Shown here piece after piece: positions 34,178 to 44,200 of a DNA stretch of 45,964 bases. Origin of the DNA: Mucilaginibacter sp. (GTDB taxonomy: Bacteria; Bacteroidota; Bacteroidia; Sphingobacteriales; Sphingobacteriaceae); the NCBI RefSeq assembly GCF_028288205.1, contig NZ_JAQBOD010000023.1, positions 1-45,964 on the forward strand, given 5' to 3'. Below the pieces are notes generated by a model. It worked only from the letters and a program-made list of their open reading frames with translations, was not told the origin of the DNA and made no database searches. The position numbers and the translations under genes are program-made. Each line of letters opens with the position of its first letter. Positions within the stretch are counted from its first letter, which is position 1.

Positions 34178-36769
34178 ATGCTTTTAAACATACCTTATAA
34201 AAACTGTATTCCTTTTATTCTTTCAGGATTTTTAACTGTAACCTTCACAACTGTTTTAGCACAACAAAATAGTAACGACAGCATTAAAGCGGCCCCCCAT
34301 GCCAAATATGATCATGTAACCCCGCAGCGCAGGTTGTTTTTTGGCGAAAATTACCGTAAGCTTTGGGCATTGCCAGTTAACATGAAAGTGTTTTACCTGG
34401 GAAAAGAAAAGGGCGGCTTAACTATAACCGGGTTAGGCGGGGGTAACCAAACCCGCTCATTGCATTTACAAGATACTTCGGGTCATAAATATGCTTTGCG
34501 CTCCGTTCAAAAATATCCTGAAAAAGCATTACCTAAAGACGAAAGACATACCATAAAAAAGGATGTTGTACAAGATGAAGTTTCTACCTCAAATCCATAT
34601 TCGGCATTAATTGTACCGCTATTGGCCGAAGCTTTGGAAATACCACATGCCAGCCCGCAAATAGTTTATGTGCCCGATGATCCGGCGTTAGGAGAATACC
34701 GTAAAGAGTTTGCCAACCAGGTTTATTTGTTTGAAGATATGGAGCCAATAGATGGTAAAAAAGCATCTAAAACTGATAAGATACAGGATAAATTACAGGA
34801 GGATAATGATAACAAAGCCGACCAAAAACTATTGCTGCGCGCCCGGCTGCTGGATATGATAATTGGCGACTGGGACAGGCACGGCGACCAATGGCGCTGG
34901 GAAAAAGAAGATGATACCGTTAAAGGGAGTTTGTACAAACCAATTCCACAGGATAGAGATAAAGTTTTTTATACCACATCCGGAATTTTGCCCTGGTTTG
35001 CAGCCGGCAGTAACCCGCAGCTGCAACCATTTGGCGATAAAATTAAGCATATTGGTAAATGGAACCACAATGCACGTTTTTTCGATTTGTACTTTCTTAA
35101 TGAGTTAAATGAGCATGATTGGGAAGAGCAAATAGCCTATGTGCAAAGCAAATTGACTGATGGATTGCTTGCAAGCGCTGTGAAATTAATGCCTGCAGGC
35201 ATATATACGCTTGTAGGTAAAAAAACCACAAAAAAACTTATAGCGCGGCGCAATAATATTAAAGAGAACGCCTTGGAATATTATCGGTTCTTAGCCAAAA
35301 ATGTTGACGTTCCTGCTTCTGATAAAAGAGAACAGTTTGCAGTTGATCAACAAAAGGATGGAAAGATTAATGTAACCATTTATAAAATCAAGCAGGGTGA
35401 TAGCTTAGGAAAGGCCTTTTATCAGCGTACATTTAATCCGGAGGTTACTAAAGAAATAAGGCTGTATGGCATGGGCGGGAAAGATGTATTTCAGGTAACC
35501 GGTAATACAGCATCACCTATAAAAGTGCGAATGATTGGTGGTAATGATGAGGATAAATTTGTAGTGGATAGTTTGCTGAACGATCGAAATAAACTATTCA
35601 TCTATGACAGGTCTGATGAGAAAAACACTTTACCTTCTGATAAATATGCCAGGATAGCTACATCCAAAGATACCAACGTTAATAAATATGATAAGGAGAG
35701 TTTTAAATATGACCGGTCATCACCCAAAGCCGGCTTAGGTTATAATACAGAAGACGGGGTAAGGCTACAAGTAGGCTATGTTATTGAAAAACATGGTTTT
35801 CGCGATGATCCTTACATTTACAAGCAGGATTTTTCTGTAGGATATACTTTATCTAAAAAATCATTCATATTTACTTATTTAGGCGATTTTAAAAACGTTA
35901 TCGATAAAAATGGTCTGGCTATAAATATACTATCCCGGGGGCCGCGTAATGTTAATAGCTTTTTTGGTTATGGTAATGAATCTGTTTTTGTAAACCAGGG
36001 CGCAAAAACATTTAATTATTACCGTAACAGGTATGATTATATTATAGCAGATGTACGGCTTTATCAGCAAAGCGAAAAATGGCGCATAAGTGAAGGATTA
36101 ATTGGTCAATATTACACCAGTAAAGCTGATAATAATACCGGTCATTTTTTTAATGAGTACAACCAGCTTCGCCCCGGCGACAATTTATTTGCTGCTAAAA
36201 CTTATGGCGGTGTAGTTTTTGGCACTGAATATGATACCCGCGACAGTAAAACATTTCCTACAAAGGGCGTGTATTGGAATACAAAAATTACCGGTTTAAC
36301 CGGTATTAATTTAAGTGGGCACACCAATGGACAGATACTTTCTACATTTAGTTTTTATTTAAACCCCGGCAAAGATTCTGTATTTGTAATTGCTGACCGT
36401 ATGGGTGCCGGCGCATTTACCGGCAATGGAGAATTTTTTCAAATGATGAACCTGGGTGGCCCATTTAGTTTACAGGGATATCATACAAGCCGTTTTATTG
36501 GCAGGCAAATGGTGTTTAATGACTTGGAGATTAGGCTAAAACTCTTTAAATTTAATGCTTATTTGTTTCCAGGCACATTGGGCCTTATCGCTTACAATGA
36601 TGCCGGCCGGGTTTGGCTTCCCGGCGAAACATCAAGTACCATACATGATGCTTATGGTGGCGGTTTGTTTATTACGCCTTACAGTAAATTTATATTGTCT
36701 GCGGTTTTAGGTCATGCTCCGGCGCCTGAGGGTAATTTACTTTATTTAGCAGCCGGGTTTAGATTTTAA
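34178..36769 (+). CDS. BamA/TamA-like outer membrane protein with kinase-like domain
   Basis: This is an 863-residue protein. After a signal peptide (to about 28), residues 56-430 hold a domain shared with the phosphoesterase/barrel protein. It includes GENYRKLW (56-63), a Gly-rich loop GLGGGNQTRSL, a basic strand ALRSVQK, GDWDRHGDQWRW (230-241) and PIPQDRDKVFY (from about 255). The order of Gly-rich loop, GDxDRH and a later DRD resembles FAM20/HipA-type atypical kinases; this is inference from motif order. Residues from about 520 form a BamA-type barrel with LGGPFSLQGYHTSRFIGRQ and a terminal Phe. The periplasmic domain could act on envelope substrates. Confidence 0.8.
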   Translation: MLLNIPYKNCIPFILSGFLTVTFTTVLAQQNSNDSIKAAPHAKYDHVTPQRRLFFGENYRKLWALPVNMKVFYLGKEKGGLTITGLGGGNQTRSLHLQDTSGHKYALRSVQKYPEKALPKDERHTIKKDVVQDEVSTSNPYSALIVPLLAEALEIPHASPQIVYVPDDPALGEYRKEFANQVYLFEDMEPIDGKKASKTDKIQDKLQEDNDNKADQKLLLRARLLDMIIGDWDRHGDQWRWEKEDDTVKGSLYKPIPQDRDKVFYTTSGILPWFAAGSNPQLQPFGDKIKHIGKWNHNARFFDLYFLNELNEHDWEEQIAYVQSKLTDGLLASAVKLMPAGIYTLVGKKTTKKLIARRNNIKENALEYYRFLAKNVDVPASDKREQFAVDQQKDGKINVTIYKIKQGDSLGKAFYQRTFNPEVTKEIRLYGMGGKDVFQVTGNTASPIKVRMIGGNDEDKFVVDSLLNDRNKLFIYDRSDEKNTLPSDKYARIATSKDTNVNKYDKESFKYDRSSPKAGLGYNTEDGVRLQVGYVIEKHGFRDDPYIYKQDFSVGYTLSKKSFIFTYLGDFKNVIDKNGLAINILSRGPRNVNSFFGYGNESVFVNQGAKTFNYYRNRYDYIIADVRLYQQSEKWRISEGLIGQYYTSKADNNTGHFFNEYNQLRPGDNLFAAKTYGGVVFGTEYDTRDSKTFPTKGVYWNTKITGLTGINLSGHTNGQILSTFSFYLNPGKDSVFVIADRMGAGAFTGNGEFFQMMNLGGPFSLQGYHTSRFIGRQMVFNDLEIRLKLFKFNAYLFPGTLGLIAYNDAGRVWLPGETSSTIHDAYGGGLFITPYSKFILSAVLGHAPAPEGNLLYLAAGFRF

Positions 36770-36786
36770 CATTAATAATAAGGCTA

Positions 36787-37926
36787 TTAAGGAGATATAT
36801 TAGGCTTTGGTGGATTCGGATTAACGGTAACTGTTACCGCAGTTCTTGAGCTGTTACAACCGCTATTGGTTGTTTGTAAATAATAAGTAGCAGTAGCAGA
36901 TAATACAGGAGTTAGATAGGTTGAATTTGTAGACAATAGATTGCCGCCAGTAGCGGCATTATACCACTGGTATGGGCCACCGGGAGCCGTTGCTGTAAGC
37001 GTTGCCGTATTACCTGAGCAAATGGTTGCCGACGATGCGGTTGGTGCTACTGTTGTAATTATACTTAAAGTAGCTTGTTTAGTAACCGGCCCGCAATTGG
37101 TTATCTGGTCATTCACAGAAACAGTGTAAGTGCCTGCTGTACCAACAGTTATTGATGGGGTGGTTTCGCCCGTACTCCAGGAATAAGTATAGGGTGCACT
37201 TCCGCCGGTTGGTGTTGCCGTTAATGTGGTCGTGGTGCCCGGACAAATTAGCGGGTTAGCTGGCGTTATATTAACAGCAAGCGGCGAAAAAGTATAAACC
37301 CTGACAGTGTCATTTTCTGTTCCGCTACAAATTGTGCTTAAACTTCCGGTCGCCTTATAATCTATATATGCGGGAGCCCCTACCGCTGGAGTAACATTGA
37401 CACTTGTCCCCGATGTTTGGCTTAAATAGGAGTTATAGGCCCCGGTTGCACCCGGATAGATGGATGTCCAGGTAACAGATTGCGGCAGTAGCCCCGAAAC
37501 GCTCATTGTGCCCGTACATCCCTGCCTTAATTTAAGATTACCTGATGTTGAAGACCCCTTTATAGCAGTAATTGTATAGTCTATAAAATTATTACCGGGT
37601 TTACAAAATGATATTTGAATGGTACTTAACCCGCTTATACAAGCCGGTGTTCCGATAGGAGTTAATGGCCCGCAATTAACCGTATAAAAACAGGATCCGC
37701 ATAATTGATCTGTATTAAAATTGATCAGGCTTGTAGATGGATTAACTTTAACAGTAAAACTTATACAATTTGATCCTGAACAACAATTTCCGCTTCGGTT
37801 CCCGGATATAGTTACTGCGGTATCAGCAGTTTTTGAAAAATCAACAACAATAGGGGTGGCACACGATTGTGAGTAACCCTGGTAAGTTAATGTTACAAAT
37901 AAAAGAAATAATAAATATGCCCTCAT
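36787..37926 (-). CDS. Secreted Ig-like repeat protein, probably truncated
   Basis: This 379-residue protein has a signal peptide (MRAYLLFLLFVTLTYQGYSQ) and a Cys-rich first domain with CCSGSNCISF and CGSCFYTVNCG. At least two Ig/PKD-like repeats follow (PLICPGTTTTLTATPTGG, ATICSGNTATLTATAPGG). It stops at VNPNPPKPNISP, where another repeat would normally start, and has no type IX secretion or gliding C-terminal domain. The stop is only 17 bases from the convergent stop of the 34178 gene. A deletion that removed the C-terminal part is likely; the remaining protein might not leave the periplasm. Confidence 0.75.
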   Translation of the reverse strand: MRAYLLFLLFVTLTYQGYSQSCATPIVVDFSKTADTAVTISGNRSGNCCSGSNCISFTVKVNPSTSLINFNTDQLCGSCFYTVNCGPLTPIGTPACISGLSTIQISFCKPGNNFIDYTITAIKGSSTSGNLKLRQGCTGTMSVSGLLPQSVTWTSIYPGATGAYNSYLSQTSGTSVNVTPAVGAPAYIDYKATGSLSTICSGTENDTVRVYTFSPLAVNITPANPLICPGTTTTLTATPTGGSAPYTYSWSTGETTPSITVGTAGTYTVSVNDQITNCGPVTKQATLSIITTVAPTASSATICSGNTATLTATAPGGPYQWYNAATGGNLLSTNSTYLTPVLSATATYYLQTTNSGCNSSRTAVTVTVNPNPPKPNISP

Positions 37927-38188
37927 CTAACAAAATGTTATTGCTTTTTTACGAAAATATGGAATTAAAGTTGCTTGCTGTAAATAAGGGCTTGCATCGT
38001 CAAAGGCCTGTTACCGGTGTAATATTAAACAAATAGGACCTGCTAAAATGAAGACGCAAAAATACGTGAAAAATCAATTTTGTAAAAACAATTAAAACTT
38101 GTTTAAGTTATTAATAATATTCATGGTATTCATTTAAAAGAAAAGCGATATAGGGAAAGTGATACTAAATAACAAGTTAAATTAAATA

Positions 38189-38770
38189 ATGAATAACATG
38201 AAAAAGTCAATTGTAATGATAGTCTTATCTGCTCTGATAAGTATAACTGCAAATCATGTATTTGCACAAATACCAGACACTTCAAAAAAGGTAACACCGC
38301 CTATAACTGCCCCTGTCCAGCCTACCGGCGATGTGATTAATGCTTTATCAAGTAATGCCAATTATTCAACAACAGCACAGCTTATAAAAGCAGCCAATCT
38401 TGAACCTATTTTAAAAACAGGTGGGCCTTATACCATATTTGCACCAAATAATATTGCATTTAGTAACCTTCCGGCCGGGCGTTTAGATAGTTTAACCAGG
38501 GACACAGCAAAACTTACCACGTTGTTAAAAAGCCATATAGTTACCGGACGATATGCTAAAGCTGATATAATTAAAGCCCTGACAGCAGGTAAAGGGAAGG
38601 CAATCTTAACCACGCTGAACGGCCAAACGTTAACACTGGCTGTTAGCCCTAAAAGTACGTTACAACTTACCAATGCTGCCGGAAATACTGCCGAAGTGAC
38701 TTTATATGATCTGATAGGCACAAATGGTATTGTAAATGGCATTAATAGCATTTTGATGCCGGGCAAATAG
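38189..38770 (+). CDS. Fasciclin-domain protein
   Basis: This 193-residue protein has a signal peptide (about 1-27, ending FAQ) and one fasciclin domain. The H1 motif is YTIFAPNNIAFSNLP; KSHIVTGRYAKADI is the middle region, with GTNGIVNGINSILMP as the final H2-like motif. Fasciclin domains mediate adhesion to cells or polymers. A short Pro/Thr-rich linker (PITAPVQPTG) precedes the domain. The gene stands alone, divergent from the Ig-like gene with a 260-base AT-rich gap between. ATG 38198 is also possible as a start. Confidence 0.9.
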   Translation: MNNMKKSIVMIVLSALISITANHVFAQIPDTSKKVTPPITAPVQPTGDVINALSSNANYSTTAQLIKAANLEPILKTGGPYTIFAPNNIAFSNLPAGRLDSLTRDTAKLTTLLKSHIVTGRYAKADIIKALTAGKGKAILTTLNGQTLTLAVSPKSTLQLTNAAGNTAEVTLYDLIGTNGIVNGINSILMPGK

Positions 38771-38836
38771 ATACTAGCAGAGAAGAAGGGAATACAATTC
38801 GACCCACTGATGCCATTTTGATGTTTTTTAGATGGT

Positions 38837-39180
38837 TTAAAAAGAAGGCAAGGCCAGATAATTATTTATTTGGCGTGCCTTGTTGTTTGTTTTCTTTATA
38901 ATAGTATCTAATTGAATTGATGCTGCACCTATCATATCTATAAGCTCTGCATTTGTTGGATCAGTGTTGTTTTTTTGTTAAATAATTGCAAAAGCCCGGT
39001 GCTTGTAACCGAACTTCGAACTTCATGCGATTGTATCCATTATATTTTCCTAAGTTTCTCATTTTGCTTTTCTATCATTCTTAAATATAAATGCTGCTCT
39101 GTAATGTCTCAGGAAAAAACTACCGGGACATTAACTGTTACAGAAAAAAAGCCGAAGGCGGTAAATTGCTTTATTTTTAA
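38837..39180 (-). pseudogene. Decayed PAS/HisKA sensor protein
   Basis: The minus strand encodes the end of a PAS domain (DITEQ, 39094-39108) and then QHLYLRMIEKQNEKLRKI. After an in-frame TAA (39040-39042) come WIQSHEVRSS, the HisKA phosphoacceptor helix, and GLLQLF. A frameshift near 38970-38980, at a T run, leads to NTDPTNAELIDMIGAASIQL, the second helix, ending at 38837. A further stop (TGA) precedes DITEQ at 39109-39111. With at least three lesions it cannot make a working kinase. The plus-strand frame over 38975-39187 is a shadow of this remnant. Confidence 0.72.
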
Positions 39181-39375
39181 AAATTAATTAGTTTTTTGGA
39201 AAAAAGACCTGATTTTATTTATTTTTTTAGGTTAAATTTCAATATCGCTAATTAATTGAGATTATTTGTGTAGAAAAACGCCTTATAAGTGAATATGTTT
39301 CAATATTACTAAGATGATTATGCATTTTTTATAAATAAAAGTTTTAATTTTACGATTAGTTGATCTTAAAATTAT

Positions 39376-39942
39376 ATTATTATTAAAAAATATTCTAAAT
39401 ATAACGAAGAAAGTCTGCTTGCTTGTCTAAAAGAGGGCGATATATCTGCTTTTGAGCAAATATATCAACTGAATTGGTCGATTCTTTATAGTTATGCCTA
39501 CAATATTTTAAGAAATAAAATGATTTGTGAGGAAATAGTTCAGGAAACATTTCTTTCATTATGGAATAAGCGTGAAAACTTACCTATCATAAATTCACTA
39601 AAAGCTTATTTGTTTTCAGCTGTTAAATTTCAAATTTTAAATTATATCCGCTCTGAAGAAGTAAAAAGAAAATACGCTGCGAGTTATACTTTATTTGAAA
39701 AGTCATTATATGATAATTCAAACGAAGAAAATATACACCTGGTAGATTTGGAGGATTTGATTGAAAGCGAGGTTTCAAAATTATCTGATAAATGCCAGCA
39801 AGTTTATAGATTGAGCAGGAATGAGCATCAATCTATAAAAAATATAGCCGATCTGCTAAATATATCTCACAAAACTGTAGAAAATCATCTTACTAAGGCA
39901 TTAAAGCAATTAAGGTCAACTTTGAGTGGGTTTTTCTTATAG
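39376..39942 (+). CDS. ECF sigma factor (FecI/SusR type), probably starting at ATT
   Basis: This sigma-70 factor has region 2 (LLACLKEGDISAFEQIYQLNW, YSYAYNILRNKMICEEIVQETF) and region 4 (LSDKCQQVYRLSRNEHQSIKNIADLLNISHKTVENHL). The first ATG in frame is 39520, deep inside region 2, which would destroy the fold. Upstream the frame is open to a TAA at 39367-39369 and has no ATG, GTG or TTG. An ATT at 39376, 39379 or 39382 gives the usual length near 188 residues. It would direct RNA polymerase to the susC/susD genes and be held by the FecR protein encoded after it. Confidence 0.85.
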   Translation: MIIKKYSKYNEESLLACLKEGDISAFEQIYQLNWSILYSYAYNILRNKMICEEIVQETFLSLWNKRENLPIINSLKAYLFSAVKFQILNYIRSEEVKRKYAASYTLFEKSLYDNSNEENIHLVDLEDLIESEVSKLSDKCQQVYRLSRNEHQSIKNIADLLNISHKTVENHLTKALKQLRSTLSGFFL

Positions 39943-40110
39943 TTAATTGCACTATTCGCACTGTTTTGTTATTATACTAATACTTTTTTCATGTTTTATT
40001 TGCAATTGTATGTCATTTAATGAGTTTTTATTAAAAAAATTAAATAAATGACTAGGTGTATGGGGGCAGTTAACTGACTTACATATATAACTATACAATT
40101 GTTGTAACAA

Positions 40111-41082
40111 ATGCAAGAAAAGTTTGATAAATTAATTGATGGGTATCTAAAAGATCAATTAAGTTTTGAAGAAAAAAACAAGGTTGAGATGATGCTTGAT
40201 TATCTGACCGATTCTACAGCATTTGATAATCTGTCTAAGTCGGAGCGGGACAATTCTAAAAAGGAAGTATACAAGCGCTTAATTGAACAGATAAAGCCTG
40301 TAAAAAAAAGGCCCGCATTGATAATACGTATGTATCCTTTTTTAAAGGTTGCTTCCTGTATTCTTTTATTTGGTGTTTTTATAGCTGTTTTCCAGGACAA
40401 GCTTAAGGATGTGTTCAATATCCAACAATATGCTTCAGTTAAAAACTCATCCGGCCGCATTACCAAAAAAATACTTTCAGACGGAACTATTATTTGGTTA
40501 AAGGGAAATAGTAAATTGGATTATCCTGTAAAGTTTAAAGGGGCTGTAAGAAGTGTTAGCCTGGAAGGGGAAGCGCTTTTTGAGGTAGCGAAAGATGCAG
40601 CACATCCCTTTATTATTCATTGCGGTATCTTAACTACCCGTGTATTGGGTACTAGCTTTAATATTAGGCATACAAATAATAAAACAGAGGTGAATGTTTT
40701 AACCGGGCGCGTTTTTTTAAGTTCAAAAAACACTACTATTACTTTGCGACCTTATCAAAAGGCGGTATACTTACCATTAAAAAACGTTATTACCAAAGTA
40801 GTAAAACCTGTTTTTGATGTTACTGCACTTACAAAAGGAACAGAATACGATATGTTATTTAATGATGTAAAGGTAGGGGATGTTTTAAAGCGAATTGAAA
40901 AGAAGTTCGGTATATCCATTACTGTAAAAGACTCCACAATATACAACAGCCTTATTACTGCTGATTTTACAGATCAATCTTTGAAAAATACAATTAAAAT
41001 GATTAGTGAAGCGCTCAATATTGATTATGAAATAAATGGAAACGCTATAATATTAAAAGATAAGCATATACTAACCAACTAA
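40111..41082 (+). CDS. FecR-family anti-sigma factor
   Basis: This 323-residue membrane protein controls the sigma factor upstream. The N-terminal cytoplasmic part (1-75) is the anti-sigma domain, and one span lies near 76-96 (FLKVASCILLFGVFIAVF). The periplasmic FecR domain has KKILSDGTIIWLKGNSKLDYP, VSLEGEALFEVAKDAAHPF and TRVLGTSFNIRH. The C-terminal 80 residues are the DUF4974 region (YDMLFNDVKVGDVLKRIEKKFG), similar to secretin/STN folds. It senses the STN domain of the SusC protein below. The gap to the sigma gene is 168 bases. Confidence 0.93.
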   Translation: MQEKFDKLIDGYLKDQLSFEEKNKVEMMLDYLTDSTAFDNLSKSERDNSKKEVYKRLIEQIKPVKKRPALIIRMYPFLKVASCILLFGVFIAVFQDKLKDVFNIQQYASVKNSSGRITKKILSDGTIIWLKGNSKLDYPVKFKGAVRSVSLEGEALFEVAKDAAHPFIIHCGILTTRVLGTSFNIRHTNNKTEVNVLTGRVFLSSKNTTITLRPYQKAVYLPLKNVITKVVKPVFDVTALTKGTEYDMLFNDVKVGDVLKRIEKKFGISITVKDSTIYNSLITADFTDQSLKNTIKMISEALNIDYEINGNAIILKDKHILTN

Positions 41083-41177
41083 CCAACTAACTAATTAAGA
41101 TAATTGCCTATGATTTAAATAAGGACTCACTAAAATTAAAAAGCAGAGATGCTGAATCCATCCCTGCAGTATAATAA

Positions 41178-41227
41178 CCCCTTAGTTCTCTCACGAATAA
41201 CCCATTGTTTGGGTAAGGGATTTTTTT
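41178..41227 (+). terminator. Terminator or attenuator before susC
   Basis: CCCTTA (41179-41184) pairs with TAAGGG (41214-41219), and an alternative inner stem ACCCA/TGGGT (41200-41204, 41210-41214) is possible. Seven T's follow at 41221-41227. It lies between the FecR gene and the susC ATG at 41268, so transcripts from upstream may be cut before the outer-membrane genes. Confidence 0.65.
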
Positions 41228-41267
41228 GTCTCATTCAATCAGGAAATCAACAAAATTTAACAAAAAT

Positions 41268-44200
41268 ATGCAAAAATGTAGGAAAAGGAAAAAGGATTTT
41301 TTAATAAAGCTTATGCGAATATCAGTTTTACAAATCATTGCGTTGACCGTACTATCGGGTATAGCTTTCGCAAATCCTGATTATGCACAGATTTTAGATA
41401 AAAGACTATCAATTAACGTAAAAGACGTTACGTTAATTGATGCATTAAGTAATATTAAGAATAAGGTTGATGTAAAGTTTGTTTACAGCTCCAGTATGAT
41501 CCCGCTTAATACTAAAGTTACTATTAATGCCAGTCAGGAAAAACTGGGTATTATTTTAAATACGCTGTTTATCAAATTAAATATTAAATATACTGTAAAT
41601 GATAATAGCGGTTACATCATTCTAAAAAAGGATGATAAGCTAATTTCAGATAAAGCAACGCTTATTACACCAATAAATGTTGCACAGCGCGTGGTCGCGG
41701 GAAAAGTAACATCAAAGACAGACGGATCTACTTTGCCGGGAGTTAACGTATTAATTAAAGGTACCAATAAAGGTACTGCTACGGATATAGATGGAAAATA
41801 TTCATTAATTGTTCCGGGTGATGAAAGTATTTTAGTTTTTACATATATAGGTTATAAAACGCAGGAAATTGCAGTAGGTAATACTTCTGTTGTTAATGCT
41901 CAACTTGTAGATGACTCAAAAGCTCTTAATGAAGTTGTGGTAACTGCAGCCGGTATAAAACGGGAAAAAAATTCATTAGGATATTCTGTAACAACAGTTA
42001 ATGCCGACAAATTAGCTCAAAAATCTGAAGCTGATCCATTAAGGGCGTTAGAAGGAAAAGTTGCCGGTGTTAATGTTGCTTCATCTGGCGGTACAGCGGG
42101 TGGTGCTACAAATATTACTATCAGGGGTAATTCTTCCCTTAATGGAAATAACCAGCCATTATTTGTTGTAGACGGTATACCATTTGATAATTCAAGCTTT
42201 GCAAATGTTGGTGCTACCAGCGTTGGAGCTGCTGCCGTTACTAACCGTGCTTATGATATTGACCCAAACAACATATTAAGCATGACTGTTCTTAAAGGTG
42301 CAGCAGCGGCGGCGCTATATGGTTCAAGGGCCGCTAACGGAGCTATTATAATTACAACAAAATCCGGAAAGAAGCAGAGCAGAAAAGGAACAGAAATAAC
42401 CTATAGCACATCTTATGCTGTTGAAAACGTTTCTGGTTTACCTGATTATCAAACCAGTTACGGACAGGGAACTAATAACGATTACAGGCAAGGTGTTTAT
42501 GCATCATGGGGGCAGCCTTTTCCGGGGGTTTCAAGTATTCTTCCAACACGTACAACTATTCCGCAACAGTTAACCCGTACGTTTAGTTCAGCGGTATTCC
42601 CTCAATTTTATCAGGCGGATGGTATAACACCTATCCAGATACCCTATAAATCTTATGCTCAGAGTAACGTAAAAGACTTCTTTCAAACAGGTAATTTATT
42701 TGAAAATGCCATTTCCATTTCTTCAGGTAGCGAAAAAGGCAGCTTTACGGCTGGTATATCCAGAAGTAACAATACTGGTGTAGTTCAAAATAATACTATT
42801 ACCCGTACCTCAATAAATTTGGGTGGCAACATCAAGCTTGAAAATAAATTTTATGTAAGCGGCTCTATCAATTATGTTCAGACAGATCAAAAAGCACCTC
42901 CTATTGGTGGTAGTGGCTCTATCATGTCGGCCTTAATGTATACCCCTACAAGTTTTGACCTTACACATAATCCTTATGAAAATCCAATAGATGGTAGTAA
43001 CGTATATGATTATACAGGTGTTAATAACCCTTACTGGTCTGTTAAGCATAGTGTTTCAACAAGTAATGTCGACCGTTACTACGGAAACTTAGTGATAGGA
43101 TTTGACCCGTTGCCATGGTTAAATATTCAAAATACTGCCGGTTTTAATGGATATACTGACAGGCGGGTAGACGTTAGAGGAAAAGGCGCATCTTCTTATA
43201 GCCCGGGAAGTATCACTATAGATAATATTTATCGCCAGGAACTTGATAATACCTTGTTGGTTACTGCCACCAAAGCGCTCACTCAAAATTGGTCTTTAAA
43301 ATGGATAGTAGGTAATAATATTAATCAGCGTTTAACAAGCCGTACAGCTTTTTATGGTGACGGAATGATTGTTGCCGACTTAAATACCATTACAAATACA
43401 AGTTCTATAACACCTATACAATTAACAAATAATAGAAACTTTATTGAACAACGATTTTACGCATTTTTTACAGATATAACTTTTGATTATAAGAATTATC
43501 TTTCTCTAAACTTAGTGGGCCGTAATGATATATCTTCAACATTGCCTGTAAACAACAGGACCTATTATTATGGTGGAGCAAATGGCTCATTTGTGTTTTC
43601 TAAGGCATTAAAACTGCCTGATAATATACTTAATTTTGGTAAAATAAGAGCAGGATATACCCGGGTTGGTAATGAAGCAACACCTTACCAAACAGCAGAG
43701 TTTTATCTCATTAATTCAAGTGCAGGCGGTATAGGCACACCTTTTACACCAGCTAACGGTAGTACTTTTAACACGGTAACGCAAACCAATTTGCTTACCA
43801 ACAGCAATTTAAAGCCTGAATTTATTACAGAGCTGGAGTTAGGAACAGAATTGCAATTTTTCGATAATCGTATTGGTTTAGATTTTACTTATTATAATAA
43901 AAAGAGTACTTCTCAAATATTTGAAGTAACCGCGGCTCCTTCAACAGGCTATACCTCGCAAATACTTAATTTAGGTAAATCTACAAATAGTGGTATTGAA
44001 GTTGGGCTTAATTTGGTGCCTATACGTACTAACGGTGGGTTTAACTGGGATATATCAACCAATTTTACCCGTAACAGAAACATCATTAATAATTTAGGCG
44101 GTTATCAGCAATTTGTTTATGGCGGCTCTGTGCACATTGTTGGCCAGCCTTACGGCCAAATATATGGTACCGGTTATGCACGTGATGATGCAGGTAATAT

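Noticed and set aside
38975..39187. 70-residue plus-strand protein
   Set aside because: It overlaps the minus-strand PAS/HisKA remnant, has no recognisable features and no promoter.
41226..41267. TTG start of the SusC gene
   Set aside because: It falls in the terminator T-run and adds residues before a good signal peptide at ATG 41268.
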